Below are positions 7,867 to 17,388 of a stretch of DNA of 44,643 bases, in pieces (position 1 is the first letter of the stretch; every line of letters begins with the position of its first letter). The notes under the pieces are model-generated. The model did no database searches. It was not told where the DNA came from and was given only the letters and a program-made list of their open reading frames with translations. The DNA comes from a bacterium. GTDB taxonomy: Bacteria > Zhuqueibacterota > QNDG01 > JAFGCO01. A program made the position numbers and the translations under genes. The stretch spans positions 1 through 44,643 of the forward strand of contig JAFGGN010000093.1 in assembly GCA_016930535.1 (NCBI GenBank), given 5' to 3'.

Positions 7867-9342
7867 TTACCGGCCGTTTCCATCCGTCTTTCTGTAGACG
7901 GCATCATAGTATTCATGAATCCGTTCCGGATATAGTTTTACATCCGTGCCTGCCAGGATGTTCCGTATATAACGGGGAACGGCTTCTCTCCTTTTTTCTT
8001 TCAGCAGTTCTTTGCCGATGTAGGTTTTCACGGAATCGAACGGCATGTTCCGGAAACGTGTTTCCCGTGCCTCATCCCAGGCCTTCCGGATTTCTACGGT
8101 ATCGGCCGCGGCGTTTTGAACCAGCCGTTTTCGCAGGCCGGACTGGAGCATGTATTCGCGATAGAGACCTGTTTTCAGACGGACCTCACGGTCGCGGTCC
8201 AGGTGCATGGCTTTTGCCCGTTCCGTCAGCACAAAATCCCGGAACGCAAAATTGAGCGCGGACCGGTAGCTCTGAACGACCGCATCGTACGGCACGAAGG
8301 TCAGGGCGCTGATGAATTCTCCGACCGTGAAGGATTTCCCGTCAATACGTGCCAGGGCCTCACGGCGCATGTCCCACAGGCTGGTCTGAAGTTTCAGGAC
8401 CTCGGCATCGGAAAGCTGCATTTCGTTCATGGCGTCCATGGCCGAAGGACTCCTGTCGAGCTGAAGGGCAAGCTGATCTCCAACGGCCTGCATGATCCGT
8501 GGAAAAACCTGTATCTTTACATCGTCCATCATGGTTTCAAGCATGCACTGGGCGCGGAAATCTCCGATCTTGTTTTCAAGCAGTGCCCTGGCTTTGTTTT
8601 TCTCCGCTTCGTACTGCTGTCTCGTGATCAGCGGATTTTTCCGTGTATCCGTGACCTGAACGATATGATAGCCCCAGCGCGACCGTACGGGTTCGGAATA
8701 TGCGTTCACCTTCTGCCTGAATGAGGTCATGGCCATTTCATAATCCAGCTGCGACCAGTCCACCCATCCCAGATCACCTCCGTTCCCGGACAGTGCCGGG
8801 TCGTGAAAAACGCCGGCTGCAAGCGAGTCGAAAGGCGCGCCCGATTTCAGCAGCCGGTAAAGGCTGTCCGCCTGTTCCCGCGTTTCGGCGAACAGATGGC
8901 GGATGCGGCGTTTTTCCTGCGTGAAAAGATATGCTTCCGCGACGTCCGTTTCATCGATATGGATCTGTGACCGGATCACCCTCTCGTAATGGGCGCCGCG
9001 CATGCATTTGTTACGGTACGCCTCGATCCTGTATTTCAGTTTTTCATCCCTGTGCAGGCCCATGGCTTCGGCTTCCGTTGACAGGATGCGGCGCGTGATC
9101 AGTTCATCCAGAAAATTTTCACGCAGTTCCGGGGAATCGAACGTTCCGGGCTGTTTGACGATATCCAGGTACGAAAGCCGGAATTCCTCCAGCGTTATTT
9201 TCTGACCGTTGAATTCGGCCACGACGGTTTCGTCGTTTTTATGGCACCGGAATGTGACAAAGAGAATGAGAAGCGCCTGCAGGATCACAGGCAGCGGACC
9301 CGGATTTTTACGTGTCATGGTTTTCGTGTGTGTTTGCGTCAT
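7867..9342 (-). CDS. Parvulin-type peptidyl-prolyl cis-trans isomerase (SurA/PpiC-like)
   Basis: This 491-residue exported protein has an N-terminal hydrophobic segment (~18-32) ending in a possible but poor lipobox (VTFRC33), a SurA-like N-terminal chaperone part ('FNGQKITLEEFRLSYLDIV', 44-62), and a single parvulin domain (~144-232) with GNGGDLGW and the terminal SRWGYHIVQVTD. A helical C-terminal chaperone region follows. Proteins of this type escort outer-membrane and secreted proteins in the periplasm. It sits between the giant T9SS surface protein and the mannanase, suggesting a chaperone dedicated to this locus. The start at 9342 was chosen for GGAAG upstream; ATGs at 9375 and 9318 lack a convincing site. 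Confidence 0.86.
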   Translation of the reverse strand: MTQTHTKTMTRKNPGPLPVILQALLILFVTFRCHKNDETVVAEFNGQKITLEEFRLSYLDIVKQPGTFDSPELRENFLDELITRRILSTEAEAMGLHRDEKLKYRIEAYRNKCMRGAHYERVIRSQIHIDETDVAEAYLFTQEKRRIRHLFAETREQADSLYRLLKSGAPFDSLAAGVFHDPALSGNGGDLGWVDWSQLDYEMAMTSFRQKVNAYSEPVRSRWGYHIVQVTDTRKNPLITRQQYEAEKNKARALLENKIGDFRAQCMLETMMDDVKIQVFPRIMQAVGDQLALQLDRSPSAMDAMNEMQLSDAEVLKLQTSLWDMRREALARIDGKSFTVGEFISALTFVPYDAVVQSYRSALNFAFRDFVLTERAKAMHLDRDREVRLKTGLYREYMLQSGLRKRLVQNAAADTVEIRKAWDEARETRFRNMPFDSVKTYIGKELLKEKRREAVPRYIRNILAGTDVKLYPERIHEYYDAVYRKTDGNGR

Positions 9343-9390
9343 CGATTCTTCCGGATCAGGATGATGGGCCGGCATAAGGACCGTGGAGGG

Positions 9391-9451
9391 CTGACCGCGG
9401 ACTGCAGTCTACGGACCGCAGTTTACGTTCCGCATGCTGCGGCCCGGTCAG
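9391..9451 (-). repeat. Structured intercistronic segment with a 14-bp tandem repeat
   Basis: Two direct copies of a 14-bp unit, GCAGTCTACGGACC (9404-9417) and GCAGTTTACGTTCC (9418-9431). The same stretch can fold as an outer stem CTGACCG/CGGTCAG (9391-9397 with 9445-9451) enclosing two short hairpins, ACTGC/GCAGT (9401-9405 with 9418-9422) and CCGCA/TGCGG (9430-9434 with 9438-9442). No coding potential is seen. It may be an mRNA processing or stability element, or a dispersed low-complexity repeat. Confidence 0.45.
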
Positions 9452-9461
9452 TCATGAGGGG

Positions 9462-9492
9462 GGGATGCCGCCCTGACAATAGACGGCATCCC
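9462..9492 (-). terminator. Hairpin after the giant T9SS protein gene
   Basis: A 9-bp perfect stem (GGGATGCCG / CGGCATCCC, 9462-9470 and 9484-9492) with a 13-nt loop starts 20 bp after the stop codon at 9512. On the minus strand it is followed by C residues rather than U residues, so it is not a canonical rho-independent terminator. It could act as a 3'-end stabiliser or a partial terminator that lowers expression of the downstream chaperone and mannanase genes. Confidence 0.45.
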
Positions 9493-9511
9493 TTTAAAAC
9501 GAGCAGATGCT

Positions 9512-12500
9512 TCATTTGATCACGAGAAACCGCCCCACATGCTCGCCGATTCCCGGCGCATCCACATGATACAGATAAATGCCGTACGAGATGTCCATAT
9601 TCTCACGCGTCATCATGTCCCAGGGTTCCGCTCCGTTTGTCAGGGAGGATTCATGCTCCAGTGTCTGCACGAGTGTGCCGTCCACCGCATAGATCCGTAT
9701 GGTGCATTTCGGCGGCAGATGAATGAATTCGATCTTGCGCGGTCCGCGTCCCGTGGTGTACGGATTGTGCGGTTCCCAGAGTGCGGTCACCACATAAGGA
9801 TTGGGCACAACCCGGATCCGGTCCAGGTTGTTCTTCGCGGTCCCGGCATTGATTATCTGCCCCCTGACCTGGAAACGGTACCGGATATTGCCCGTGAACG
9901 GGAAGTCCGGCACGAGGCGCAGCGTATCGCCCGCGCCCAGAATCCGGCCGTATATATTGTAAAAACTCGTGTCCTGAACCTCGTTGTTCAGCAGGTTGAA
10001 CGTGATCTGCCGCTGGCCGTTGGGCAAATCTTCAAAGAAAATGATCCGGTCCTTGGCGGAGAAAAATCCCGGCGGCGTCAGATTCGGATCCACACTGGCG
10101 TCCACCACACCGAATTGGAGTTCTTCGCCGGTCTGCGGATCGAAGATCCGGTAATTGACGTCTGCAGCAGGCAGCGGATACGGCGTGCCCGTGGATGCCA
10201 GGGGCACGCCAAGCTGCACGGATTTCTGTACGATCTCGTCATAAAAAACGATTTCGTACTGCCTCGGGTAGGATATGCCGGTTTTGAATCCGCCCAGCGA
10301 GAAGGGGGAGAATCTCAGATCGTAGGCCGTGGCATACAGAATGTTCCGGCTCCACTGCACGCCGTTGAACACATTCAGCTCCGGCATGTTGATCACGCCC
10401 GGAGGCGGATTGTACACGTAAATCTCCATGTGTTCCAGGATCTTGGTCAGCGTGCGCGGATCGCCGTCCCTGTCCTCGTACAGATTCTGCAGCTGAATGC
10501 GCGTGCTGTCGTTCAGCGATCTGTACGTCCAGAAGGGTATGGTATCGACCACGGTATTCTGCGTGATGTTTTTCAGCACGAAACCCGTGGTCAGAACGGG
10601 CAGAAATTCATCCGGGTCCAGACCGTCGAAATTCGGCTCGCCCGTGGTCGGCTTTCCGTTTGCCTCTCCGGTATCGGGTCCGGGATAATCCGGATCGCCC
10701 GGTCCGAGACCGTCCGCACCCAGATCGTCGTTCAGCGGCTCGCCCTGGTCCCAGGCCCCGTTGAAATTTTCGTCCGTAAAGGCCTGCCAGTCGAAATCAT
10801 TGTCGATCATGTCCATGGACTGATCCAGAAACTGAATTTCGTATTCCTGGCCGTCCACCAGGGAGTCGGGATCCAGAAAGCGCACGCCTACCCGGCCCGT
10901 GGTAATGCCTTCGCCCACGGGCTGCGGCTCCGCATCGAATCCGGGACCCTCGTAACCCAGGGCCGGTGCCTCGGGTATCACCGCGGCCACGTTCTGTGCG
11001 AACTGAATGTTTCCGGACTGGTCCACGTTGAGATAAATCGTGTTTTCGGTAGGACCGATATTCTTGTCCAGGTTGCCCCGGTCATAGGCGGTCACCGCAT
11101 AATAGTACCGGATGCCGTTGGTGACCGGCGAGTCCACATAAGCATGCACCAGTCCCGTTTCATTGCCCATATTGAACAGCACGCCCGTGCCGAAATCGTC
11201 CGGGAAATAACCGAACAGGCTGTCCGTTTTGTCGTAAGTCGCCATGGGCACCTTGAACCGTTCATATCCCAGTCCGTCCGTAATCAGGCCGGCATCCTCG
11301 AACGTGTGATGCGACGCCCTGTAGATCTTGTATCCCTCGAAATCGAATTCGCGCAGGTAGCGGTCGTAACTGTATTCGGCCGCATCGTCCCAGTAAAGCG
11401 TCACCTTCTGGTTTCCGGCCACGGCCCTGAGCGTGGGTTTGACGGGTGCGATGGCGAAGTTGTAATTGGAATTGTAGATGCGCTGTATCACTTCCTTGTT
11501 TCTGAGTATGTCCGTCTCGTCCAGTCCGTACACCATGGCCACGGATATGAATTCCTCCTGCTGCGGAAAAAGCGGGAAATAACCGCAGCTGAACAGATAG
11601 TCGTGGTCCCCGACCACGGTCGACTGTGTGTCGAAGAAACCGGGCCGTGAAAGGTCCCACATCTGATCGTCATTGCTGTACGTCACTTCGCCGTACTGGT
11701 AGAATTTGAAACTGGTGAGACCGATCTGGTCCGACTCGTCCACATCCACCTGGTCGATATTGGGTTCGCCGGGCAGGTTGCCGAATCCGGCCGTGGCCGT
11801 ATGGTCCCCTTCACCCGTATCCCCGGTGCCGGGTTTGCCGTCCAGTCCCACGTCGTCGAAATCCGGATTCCAGTCCCTGTCATTGTCGATACCGTCATCC
11901 CGCCGCTCGTCGATCATGGGATTGTCGAGGCCCTCGCCCGTGACATAGTCCACTCCCAGGTAATCCTGATCGTTCAGCTCGGACCGGATGTAAAGATAAT
12001 ATTCCAGGGAATCCTGGGTCATGGCGCCGTCGCTCTCGTCGATCATGCCGTTGAGATTGTCGTCGATCAGGTTGCGCGGTACTTCTTCCAGCGGGGCGTT
12101 GGGCTTTTTGGTGTAGGTAATGCCGTTGTGCGTGAACCGGATGCCTTCGGCCGGCATGGTCGTCACGGTCCGTTCGTAGTTGTCGCTGTCGTAATCGATG
12201 AGCACCACGTCGTCGCCCGCGGAGTAAAATTTTAAAAAATCCTCGTTGTTGATGATGCGGCCGCCGCCGAATTCAGCGGCATCCCCGTCATTGTCCACGC
12301 CGTCGAACGGATTGCCGGGGCTTTCCAGAAACGCGAATCCCACCCATGGCACGGGCGTGTAGCCGCGAGTGCCCAGGTTGTCGTAATCGAAATTCACGGC
12401 CAGGGCCTTTTCACGGTAAAAGCTGGCCACATCGTCCGCATAATCCGTGTTCTCGCCCAGCAGGGCGCCGCTCGAGGCGCCCACATTCGTGCCGAACAGG

Positions 12501-13282
12501 GTTTTTTCCAGGTTCAGCTCACCGAAGTTCCGGATTTCGTACAGCCAGAAAATACAGTCCTCCGCATCCGGGTTCGACCACTGCAGGCCGCGTACGGCCA
12601 TGCGCAGGCCAAGTCCGCCCCGGTCGGATTCGGAAAGAAGCGGTTTCGGCAGCGCATGCCCCTGCAGCCGTTTTTTAAACTGATAATCGTCCATGACGAA
12701 GTAGCTTTCCTCATCCGCGTTCAGCTGGTCCTTGCCGAAATAGCCGTTCCAGCTTGCGCTCCATCCCGGATCATTGCTGTCCTCCTGCTTGTCGGGCCAG
12801 AAAGGCGGCCACGTATAGGCCTGATGGCTCATCGCAACCGCATGGAAGGGGTCCTTTTCACGCTGGGCGATGCTGTAGTAGCCGGGAAGCGGTTCGAATC
12901 CCAGGAATGTGCCCAGCGAGTCGTGGGAGAACACGTTGGGGTTCCATCCCTCGCAGAATATCACGGGCGTCACCCAGGTGTATGTCGTGTCTCCCGTCAC
13001 CGAATCCGTGCCCGCGGGAATGCGCATCTCCGTCATGACATAGGGGGACGAATTTCCCATCTGCACCTGACCCGTTCCGATGGGCCATTCTCCGGCATAG
13101 GAGACGCTCTGGTCGCCGGACTGTGTGCCCATCATACAGTGGTTCTGGAACGTGACCCGAACCAGGTTCCCCGCATGCACGTTCCTGGCCCGGTAAACGG
13201 AGCTGCCATGGCCGATTTCTTCAGCGAATCCCGCTGCAGCCAGCGACATGAATATGATAACGATCAATCCTCTGTATTTCAT
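9512..13282 (-). CDS. Giant T9SS-type surface protein with acidic Ca-binding-like loops
   Basis: The 1256-residue secreted protein has a signal peptide (MKYRGLIVIIFMSLAAAGFA). Its middle part is studded with acidic Asp-rich loops of the D-x-D-x-D type (GVDNDGDAAEFGGG, GIDNDRDWNPDFDD, GADGLGPGDPDYPGPDTGE), which resemble thrombospondin-3 or EF-hand calcium loops. An FN3-like domain follows ('VTLYWDDAAEYSYDRYLREF'). The C-terminus (VVPNPYV, then 'TIRIYAVDGTLVQTLEH', ending GRFLVIK) is a FlgD/T9SS-like sorting fold. It directly follows the PorV and TonB genes (gap 23 bp to PorV). Proteins of this size beside TonB/PorV pairs may be surface binding partners of the receptor; no enzyme domain is recognised. 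The start at 13282 is set by GGAGT seven bases upstream. Confidence 0.82.
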   Translation of the reverse strand: MKYRGLIVIIFMSLAAAGFAEEIGHGSSVYRARNVHAGNLVRVTFQNHCMMGTQSGDQSVSYAGEWPIGTGQVQMGNSSPYVMTEMRIPAGTDSVTGDTTYTWVTPVIFCEGWNPNVFSHDSLGTFLGFEPLPGYYSIAQREKDPFHAVAMSHQAYTWPPFWPDKQEDSNDPGWSASWNGYFGKDQLNADEESYFVMDDYQFKKRLQGHALPKPLLSESDRGGLGLRMAVRGLQWSNPDAEDCIFWLYEIRNFGELNLEKTLFGTNVGASSGALLGENTDYADDVASFYREKALAVNFDYDNLGTRGYTPVPWVGFAFLESPGNPFDGVDNDGDAAEFGGGRIINNEDFLKFYSAGDDVVLIDYDSDNYERTVTTMPAEGIRFTHNGITYTKKPNAPLEEVPRNLIDDNLNGMIDESDGAMTQDSLEYYLYIRSELNDQDYLGVDYVTGEGLDNPMIDERRDDGIDNDRDWNPDFDDVGLDGKPGTGDTGEGDHTATAGFGNLPGEPNIDQVDVDESDQIGLTSFKFYQYGEVTYSNDDQMWDLSRPGFFDTQSTVVGDHDYLFSCGYFPLFPQQEEFISVAMVYGLDETDILRNKEVIQRIYNSNYNFAIAPVKPTLRAVAGNQKVTLYWDDAAEYSYDRYLREFDFEGYKIYRASHHTFEDAGLITDGLGYERFKVPMATYDKTDSLFGYFPDDFGTGVLFNMGNETGLVHAYVDSPVTNGIRYYYAVTAYDRGNLDKNIGPTENTIYLNVDQSGNIQFAQNVAAVIPEAPALGYEGPGFDAEPQPVGEGITTGRVGVRFLDPDSLVDGQEYEIQFLDQSMDMIDNDFDWQAFTDENFNGAWDQGEPLNDDLGADGLGPGDPDYPGPDTGEANGKPTTGEPNFDGLDPDEFLPVLTTGFVLKNITQNTVVDTIPFWTYRSLNDSTRIQLQNLYEDRDGDPRTLTKILEHMEIYVYNPPPGVINMPELNVFNGVQWSRNILYATAYDLRFSPFSLGGFKTGISYPRQYEIVFYDEIVQKSVQLGVPLASTGTPYPLPAADVNYRIFDPQTGEELQFGVVDASVDPNLTPPGFFSAKDRIIFFEDLPNGQRQITFNLLNNEVQDTSFYNIYGRILGAGDTLRLVPDFPFTGNIRYRFQVRGQIINAGTAKNNLDRIRVVPNPYVVTALWEPHNPYTTGRGPRKIEFIHLPPKCTIRIYAVDGTLVQTLEHESSLTNGAEPWDMMTRENMDISYGIYLYHVDAPGIGEHVGRFLVIK

Positions 13283-13305
13283 TACAGGCACTCCTTATCG
13301 ATTGA

Positions 13306-14406
13306 CTAAAAGGACAGGATCAGGGAAAATTTGTGTGTATGGTCCAGCCTGCCGAAATCCACGTTCGCATAATCGAGCAGCAGGGCATACTGCATGAGTT
13401 TCAGATTCAGGCCGAATCCGAAAGTGAGTCCGCCCTCCCGTTCTTCGCCGTTCAGCAGAAGCTGACGGAATCCGCCCCGCATGGCAAAAAAATCATAGAA
13501 CATCAGCTCGGTACCCGCGTTCATATATTCGCGGTTGTCATTGGGATGTACGGCATCCACGGCCACGACCCAGCTGGTGTGCGGGACGGGCACGATGTCC
13601 TTTGTCAGGTTGGCGGACAGACCCACGCGGAACAGCACGGGCAGGGGATATGCCTCCGTATCCAGATGACCGTTGATGTTCTGATTGTTGCCCGCAAACA
13701 CATCGTTGATGTCGTGCTGGATCAGCATGTCGCGGCCGTTCATCTGCAGGTCTCCGCCGAAGTTGGAGATGCTCATGCCGATACGGATGTTTTTGAAAAA
13801 GGCCCGGTACAGGAGACCCAGGTCGAAGGCCACGCCGCTGGCGCTGGAGTGCCAGATGGTCTCCTTGATAAATTTGACATTGCCGCCGATGGCGAACCGG
13901 TCCGTGAGCGACCGGGCATAACCGAGACCGGCCGAAAAGGAATTCGCGGACACCAGTTCGCCGTTGCCGTCCGGCCATTGTATCGTGGTGCGTTCGATGT
14001 CCGGCATGCCCAGGTAGGATACGAAGGCACCGAATGTGCCCAGATTGCCGACCGGGAGGGAAACGGCCCCGTATTCGAAGGTCAGGTCCGCGAGATAATT
14101 GTAGTGGTTGAGCAGTATCTGTTTCCGGGGCGACATGGCCAGCCCGGCCGGATTCCAGAACATGGCGGTAATGTCCTCCGAAGCCGTCGCAACCGCTTCA
14201 CCCATGCCCAGGGCGCGCGCACCCACCCCGATTTTCAGGAATGCGGCGGATGTGGTTCCCACACGGTTGATGGTCTGGCCGGACAGGATTCCGGTGAAAA
14301 ATCCCGGGAGAACAGTCAGGATGAACGAAAAGCGGATGATGTTTCCCGGTATCCGGAACCGTCGTCCGTGAGGTGAAACATGATGATGATCTATGGTTCG
14401 TCGCAT
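13306..14406 (-). CDS. PorV/PorQ-family outer-membrane beta-barrel protein
   Basis: This 366-residue outer-membrane barrel belongs to the PorV (LptO/UPF0164) family. The diagnostic N-terminal block is visible after a long-headed signal peptide: FLKIGVGARALGMGEAVATASEDITAMFWNPAGLA (~residues 58-92, quoted in parts: GARALGMG and WNPAGLA). Alternating beta strands follow to a terminal Phe. In T9SS, PorV shuttles substrates from the translocon to the attachment complex; FCB genomes also encode PorV paralogues beside individual cargo. This copy sits between the TonB receptor (15-bp gap) and the giant surface protein, so it may serve that cargo or the receptor specifically. GGGGTGT precedes the only possible ATG. 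Confidence 0.9.
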   Translation of the reverse strand: MRRTIDHHHVSPHGRRFRIPGNIIRFSFILTVLPGFFTGILSGQTINRVGTTSAAFLKIGVGARALGMGEAVATASEDITAMFWNPAGLAMSPRKQILLNHYNYLADLTFEYGAVSLPVGNLGTFGAFVSYLGMPDIERTTIQWPDGNGELVSANSFSAGLGYARSLTDRFAIGGNVKFIKETIWHSSASGVAFDLGLLYRAFFKNIRIGMSISNFGGDLQMNGRDMLIQHDINDVFAGNNQNINGHLDTEAYPLPVLFRVGLSANLTKDIVPVPHTSWVVAVDAVHPNDNREYMNAGTELMFYDFFAMRGGFRQLLLNGEEREGGLTFGFGLNLKLMQYALLLDYANVDFGRLDHTHKFSLILSF

Positions 14407-14421
14407 AATGACACCCCGTGC

Positions 14422-17388
14422 TTAATGGTAACTGAAGCGGAGGCCCAGCTGTATAAAACGCGGATTCGTATACATGCCGGGATTTGCATAGTATTCCTCG
14501 ATGCTTCCGATTTCATAGAAGCGGTTTCTGTACGAATAGGAATCCAGCGTGAAGTCGGGCCGGCCCGTATCCGCATAAACCGCACGTGCGTTCCGGGTGT
14601 CCAGCAGATTGGTGATGTTGACGAAGACCTGGGACTGAACACTGCCCGTGATCCGGAAGGTTTTCGAGATCCGGAGATCCAGGTTGACCGTCATGGGATT
14701 CCTGTCGCTGTTTTCGCGCAAGCCCGTGGTGGCGCTCGACCCGGTGGATTCACCGCGTGCGAACTGGGGCGTATAGGGCAGGCCCGAGTTGACCGTGCCC
14801 ACGCCCGAGAGGTTCCAGCCGTGCGTGTTGTAATTGGCCACCAGGCTCAGGGACTGGGGCTGGTCCCAGTCCAGGCTGATCATCTGCACCCTGGGCGAGC
14901 GCTGGGCCTGAATGTCGTTGTACGCGTCCCGCGGATCCGAGGACGTGCCCCGGGCCTGCATGACGGTATAGTCCAGGCTGATGTTCAGGGAATGCGTATT
15001 GTACGAACCGGACAGGGTGACGCCCTTGGCCGTGGCATGGTCCTTGTTCACGTATTTGTAATAGGTCAGTCCGCGATAGGTGTCGATCGGAAAACCGGAT
15101 CCGACCCAGTCCCGGATATCCCTGTAAAAGCCGGTGACATGCAGGTAGAGATTTTGAATCAGCTGCTGCTGCAGCCCCACTTCGTACATGACCGTGCGTT
15201 CCGCGTCGAGATCCGAGTTGCCGACCAGGTTCTGTGCGCCGGCACCGGTGACCCAGAAATTCGGATTGGTATACAGGTACTGGAATTCCGGGTTCTGGAA
15301 AAAGTGACCGTATGAAAAATGGATCACGCCCGTTTCCGTAATGGGGAACGAAAGGCCGAAACGCGGGCTGAGCTGATACTTGGCTTCCGGCTTGCCGTAC
15401 CAGTAGGCCAGGCGCTCTTCGGTCGTGGCTTCGATCAGATCGTCGGCCGGCGTCTCGGGCGTGTAATTCGTGTATATATTGTCTATCTTGAACGGTGAAT
15501 AGATCTGGGGATCCATGGGATCGCTCAGGATGCGGCCGTCCGAGTCGAAGTAGTCGAAACGCAGGCCGATATTGATGATGAGTTCGTTGAATTCGATCTT
15601 GTCCTGAATGTACGAGGAGAATTCTTTCGGCTTTGCCTCGTAGAACGTATGAAACGGCGATATGAGATCGGGAATGATGGGCCGGTAGGTGGCCTGTGAA
15701 AACTGCAGGTTGTACGAGTCGTTGGACAGCTCGTGCAGGCGGCCGGATACGCCGGTCTTGATCAGGTGCCGTTTCGTGATCTGACTGGTCAGGGCCAGCT
15801 CGAACGAGGTGTATTTCGTATGTGTTTCGTTCCTGGCTACACCGTTGCCCCAGTAAGAAAAATCACTGGGCGCGGTCGAAACGGCGATGTCATCCTCCTT
15901 TACAGGCCGGAACATGTATTGCTCATAATCGCCGGCATTGGTGGGCATGTACCGGTAATCGAACGGATCGTCGTACAAATGTCCCTCGTAGTCGTTGATA
16001 TAATAACTGCCCTTGAAATCCAGGAACGTGCTTTTGGAGAACACATAGGTCACGGACAGGATCTGGGTGTACCGGTTGGTCCGGTCGTGCTGTCCGCCGT
16101 CCGGGACATATTTGCTGGTATAACCCGTGCCGTAACTGTGATCCAGATTCATGTAAAGGCCGTAGCTCAGGGTCAGTGCATTGGTCGCTTTCAGAAATAT
16201 TTTGGATTGCGTGGAGACGCCTTCGTACCAGTTCAGCGGAACAATGGCATTGTCCGCGGTTTCGAAGTGATGCAGGGTGTCTGAGACCGGGGCCTCGATT
16301 CCCCACGGCATGAAGTACCGCTTGCCGTAGGAGAATCCGGGACTGTACTGGTATCGCCCCGAAAGAAAATAGGAGAGCCGTTTGGATGTCCATGGCACTG
16401 GACCGGATATATTCAGCTGGATATCCCGTTGTTTCCAGGGTTCGTACACGTTCAGCGTCGGTTTTTTATACAGCCAGGGTTTGTCGTAATTCATCACACT
16501 CTGCATGACCTCCGCCTGCGAGTTGAAATGGTCCCTGGAAAAATCGTAATTCGTGTACAGCGTGCTCCGGTTGTATGTCCTGGCCATTTCCCGGGCCCAT
16601 TCCGTGTTGTCCATCACGAAATACACATCGTCGTCGAAGCTCAGATAATCGCCCATATAGGCCGTGGCATTGATCTGAAATTCCGGCGATCCCTGCTTGG
16701 TCACGATATTGACCACACCGGACAGGGCCTGTCCGTACTCGGCGTTGAACGTGCCGGTAATGGCCTTGAGCTCCTGAATGGCCTGGTCGTCGATACTGAT
16801 GCCCATGGAGCGGTACAGGGGATTCACCACCTGAACGCCGTCCACCATATAGGTGATTTCATTGGTCCGGCCGCCGCGTATATGGAGGTTCCCCGAGGCA
16901 TCCTGCGTGACGCCCGCCTGCAGCGTGACCAGCTCGTTGATGCTGCGCACGGGCAGCTTGTCGATTTCACTGGCGCCGATGGCCCTTTCGGAGGATGTCA
17001 GGTCCTTCTGGATTTTCATGCGGTTGGCCGTAACCACGACCACCTCGTCCGTGGAGAGCACCGTGCTTTCCAGATCGAGGTCCATCTTTGTGGTCAGATC
17101 CACGCTGACGCGGATGTCCTCAACCCGCTGGGCCTTGTATCCGATCATGCGTACGGTCAGATCGTAACGGCCCGGCGGTATGTTCAGAATGTAGTACTCA
17201 CCGTTGATGTCCGTCGCCGCGCCCAGTGCCGTGTTCTCGACCACGATATTGGCGCCGAACAGCGGATCGCCGGTGGCGCTGTCCTGAATCCGGCCCGCGA
17301 TTTTTCCGGTGGTGCCGGCATGGATCATAAAGGCCGTCAGCACGAATGCCAGGAACCAGACAACCCTTTTACTTCTTTGCATGGGCAT
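14422..17388 (-). CDS. TonB-dependent outer-membrane receptor with CarboxypepD_reg-like domain
   Basis: The 988-residue TonB-dependent transporter has a signal peptide (~1-25), then a carboxypeptidase regulatory-like beta-sandwich (~27-112, 'GKIAGRIQDSATGDPLFGAN'). The TonB box region is STDEVVVVTANR. The plug domain (~125-235) contains HIRGGRTNEITYMVDGVQV and YGQALSGVVNIVTKQG, and the barrel runs to a final LGLRFSYH. Such receptors import oligosaccharides or other large substrates with TonB energy. No SusD-like lipoprotein accompanies it; instead it is followed by PorV and T9SS proteins and preceded by a CBM protein under a LacI regulator. GGAGG four bases upstream supports this ATG; a second ATG two codons on is also possible. 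Confidence 0.93.
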   Translation of the reverse strand: MPMQRSKRVVWFLAFVLTAFMIHAGTTGKIAGRIQDSATGDPLFGANIVVENTALGAATDINGEYYILNIPPGRYDLTVRMIGYKAQRVEDIRVSVDLTTKMDLDLESTVLSTDEVVVVTANRMKIQKDLTSSERAIGASEIDKLPVRSINELVTLQAGVTQDASGNLHIRGGRTNEITYMVDGVQVVNPLYRSMGISIDDQAIQELKAITGTFNAEYGQALSGVVNIVTKQGSPEFQINATAYMGDYLSFDDDVYFVMDNTEWAREMARTYNRSTLYTNYDFSRDHFNSQAEVMQSVMNYDKPWLYKKPTLNVYEPWKQRDIQLNISGPVPWTSKRLSYFLSGRYQYSPGFSYGKRYFMPWGIEAPVSDTLHHFETADNAIVPLNWYEGVSTQSKIFLKATNALTLSYGLYMNLDHSYGTGYTSKYVPDGGQHDRTNRYTQILSVTYVFSKSTFLDFKGSYYINDYEGHLYDDPFDYRYMPTNAGDYEQYMFRPVKEDDIAVSTAPSDFSYWGNGVARNETHTKYTSFELALTSQITKRHLIKTGVSGRLHELSNDSYNLQFSQATYRPIIPDLISPFHTFYEAKPKEFSSYIQDKIEFNELIINIGLRFDYFDSDGRILSDPMDPQIYSPFKIDNIYTNYTPETPADDLIEATTEERLAYWYGKPEAKYQLSPRFGLSFPITETGVIHFSYGHFFQNPEFQYLYTNPNFWVTGAGAQNLVGNSDLDAERTVMYEVGLQQQLIQNLYLHVTGFYRDIRDWVGSGFPIDTYRGLTYYKYVNKDHATAKGVTLSGSYNTHSLNISLDYTVMQARGTSSDPRDAYNDIQAQRSPRVQMISLDWDQPQSLSLVANYNTHGWNLSGVGTVNSGLPYTPQFARGESTGSSATTGLRENSDRNPMTVNLDLRISKTFRITGSVQSQVFVNITNLLDTRNARAVYADTGRPDFTLDSYSYRNRFYEIGSIEEYYANPGMYTNPRFIQLGLRFSYH

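Noticed and set aside
9539..11650. A 703-codon open frame on the plus strand opposite the giant T9SS gene.
   Set aside because: It is the antisense of a recognised gene with signal peptide, sorting domain and ribosome site. Its own product has no recognisable motif and is rich in His, Arg and Val, as expected of a shadow frame.
14422..17388. A SusC/SusD pair at the TonB receptor.
   Set aside because: No SusD-like lipoprotein with TPR-type helices lies on either side; the next genes encode a PorV barrel and a T9SS protein.
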